Source of the DNA: Microbispora bryophytorum
GTDB lineage: Bacteria > Actinomycetota > Actinomycetes > Streptosporangiales > Streptosporangiaceae
DNA length: 64,000 nt
Reading direction: 5' to 3'
NCBI RefSeq assembly: GCF_006874465.1
Contig: NZ_VIRL01000011.1
Location: forward strand, 62,001 to 126,000
Shown here: positions 63,660 through 64,000 of the stretch, piece by piece
How positions within the stretch are numbered: the stretch's first letter is position 1
Layout of the letters: each line of letters begins with the position of its first letter
Position numbers and translations under genes: made by a program
The notes under the pieces: model-generated
Seen by the model: the letters and a program-made list of their open reading frames with translations, nothing else
The model's database searches: none
What the model was told of the DNA's origin: nothing

Positions 63660-64000
63660 TTGCCTCACTTGCCGCATATCGCCCTGGTCACACCGCTGGC
63701 CCTGCTCGCACCGCTGGCCCTGCTCGGTACGCTCCTGATCGCCGGGCTGGTCGTCCTCGTGATGCGCCTGCGCCGGCTGCGCGTGATGCAGGCCGAGGCC
63801 GCACGGCAGGCGGCGGCCGAGGCGCGCGAGCAGTTCGGCCGTGATGTGCACGACCTCGTGAGCAGCCGCCTGTGGCTGGCCAGCCTGCGCAGCGAACTCG
63901 CCTACCGGCTCGCGGACGACGACAGCCCCCTGCGACCCGCGCTGGCCGACGTGGTGCAGTCCATCCGCCAGGCGTCCGCCGACATCCGCAACGTGACCCG
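63660..64000 (+). CDS. Sensor histidine kinase, HisKA_3 type (5' part only)
   Basis: The frame opens at TTG 63660, seven bases after GGAGGG, and runs off the window after 113 codons. A hydrophobic helix (about 7-36) is followed by a basic helix and a coiled segment with FGRDVHDLVSSRLWLASLRSEL (about 66-87); His71 in DVHDLVSSRL is the expected phospho-acceptor of a NarL-type two-component kinase. The ATPase domain and probably a response-regulator gene lie outside the window. The unusual TTG start is supported by spacing and the open frame. Confidence 0.82.
   Translation, partial: MPHLPHIALVTPLALLAPLALLGTLLIAGLVVLVMRLRRLRVMQAEAARQAAAEAREQFGRDVHDLVSSRLWLASLRSELAYRLADDDSPLRPALADVVQSIRQASADIRNVT

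Overview
The window reads as chromosomal DNA of a high-GC filamentous actinomycete. mshC (mycothiol ligase), the uppP / histidine phosphatase / DUF3090 / SCO1664-like block, DUF3099, a 6C-type RNA, a class E sortase, snapalysin and a fabG-fabI (mabA-inhA-like) pair are all actinobacterial. Gene style suggests Streptosporangiales, but this is an inference; no rRNA or tRNA gene is present to fix it. I found no CRISPR array, prophage, insertion sequence or tRNA.

Layout. (1) 1-8.2 kb: exopolysaccharide locus with two GT4 glycosyltransferases, a polymerase-like membrane protein, two sugar-nucleotide epimerases, a WecA-type initiating transferase and a Wzc-like chain-length/tyrosine-kinase protein. 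(2) 8.2-13.8 kb: surface functions, namely a low-molecular-weight tyrosine phosphatase, a DUF4012 protein, a Gly/Asp-rich LPFTG surface protein, a class E sortase with a tiny membrane partner, and a snapalysin protease. (3) 13.9-27.8 kb: mostly core genes (mshC block, uppP, aldo/keto reductase, fabI-fabG, tldD-tldE, dodecin, DUF3099) and a 6C-like RNA. (4) 27.5-32.6 kb: molybdenum cofactor genes (moaA, mobA-like), prephenate dehydrogenase, and a class II DAHP synthase joined in frame to an AroH-type chorismate mutase. (5) 32.7-45.4 kb: accessory block of flavin and redox enzymes (class II aldolase/adducin family, FAD/NAD(P) protein, flavin reductase, group-D flavoprotein), a methyltransferase, an acyl/aryl-AMP ligase, an exporter and regulators, together with an internally deleted oxidase gene and a LysR gene reduced to its DNA-binding domain. 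With region 4 it forms a plausible uncharacterised pathway for an aromatic metabolite. (6) 45.5-59.3 kb: assorted genes (cupin, RtcB, CYP152-type P450, CBM2 protein) and a polyprenyl/sugar glycosylation block (epimerase, GT-C-like protein, GT2, DUF2064, methyltransferase, DUF2079). (7) 59.3-63.3 kb: type III PKS, ICMT-type methyltransferase and flavoprotein with a divergent UbiA prenyltransferase, a phenolic-lipid/quinone type locus. The window ends inside a sensor histidine kinase.

Two window-wide patterns stand out. At least thirteen genes start with a TANNNT hexamer 6-9 nt before the start codon and no Shine-Dalgarno sequence, as expected for leaderless transcripts. Short tandem repeats (11-17 bp units) repeatedly sit on or just after stop codons; at four genes every repeat copy carries a stop codon, and at three of these the unit length is not a multiple of three, so stops fall in all three frames.
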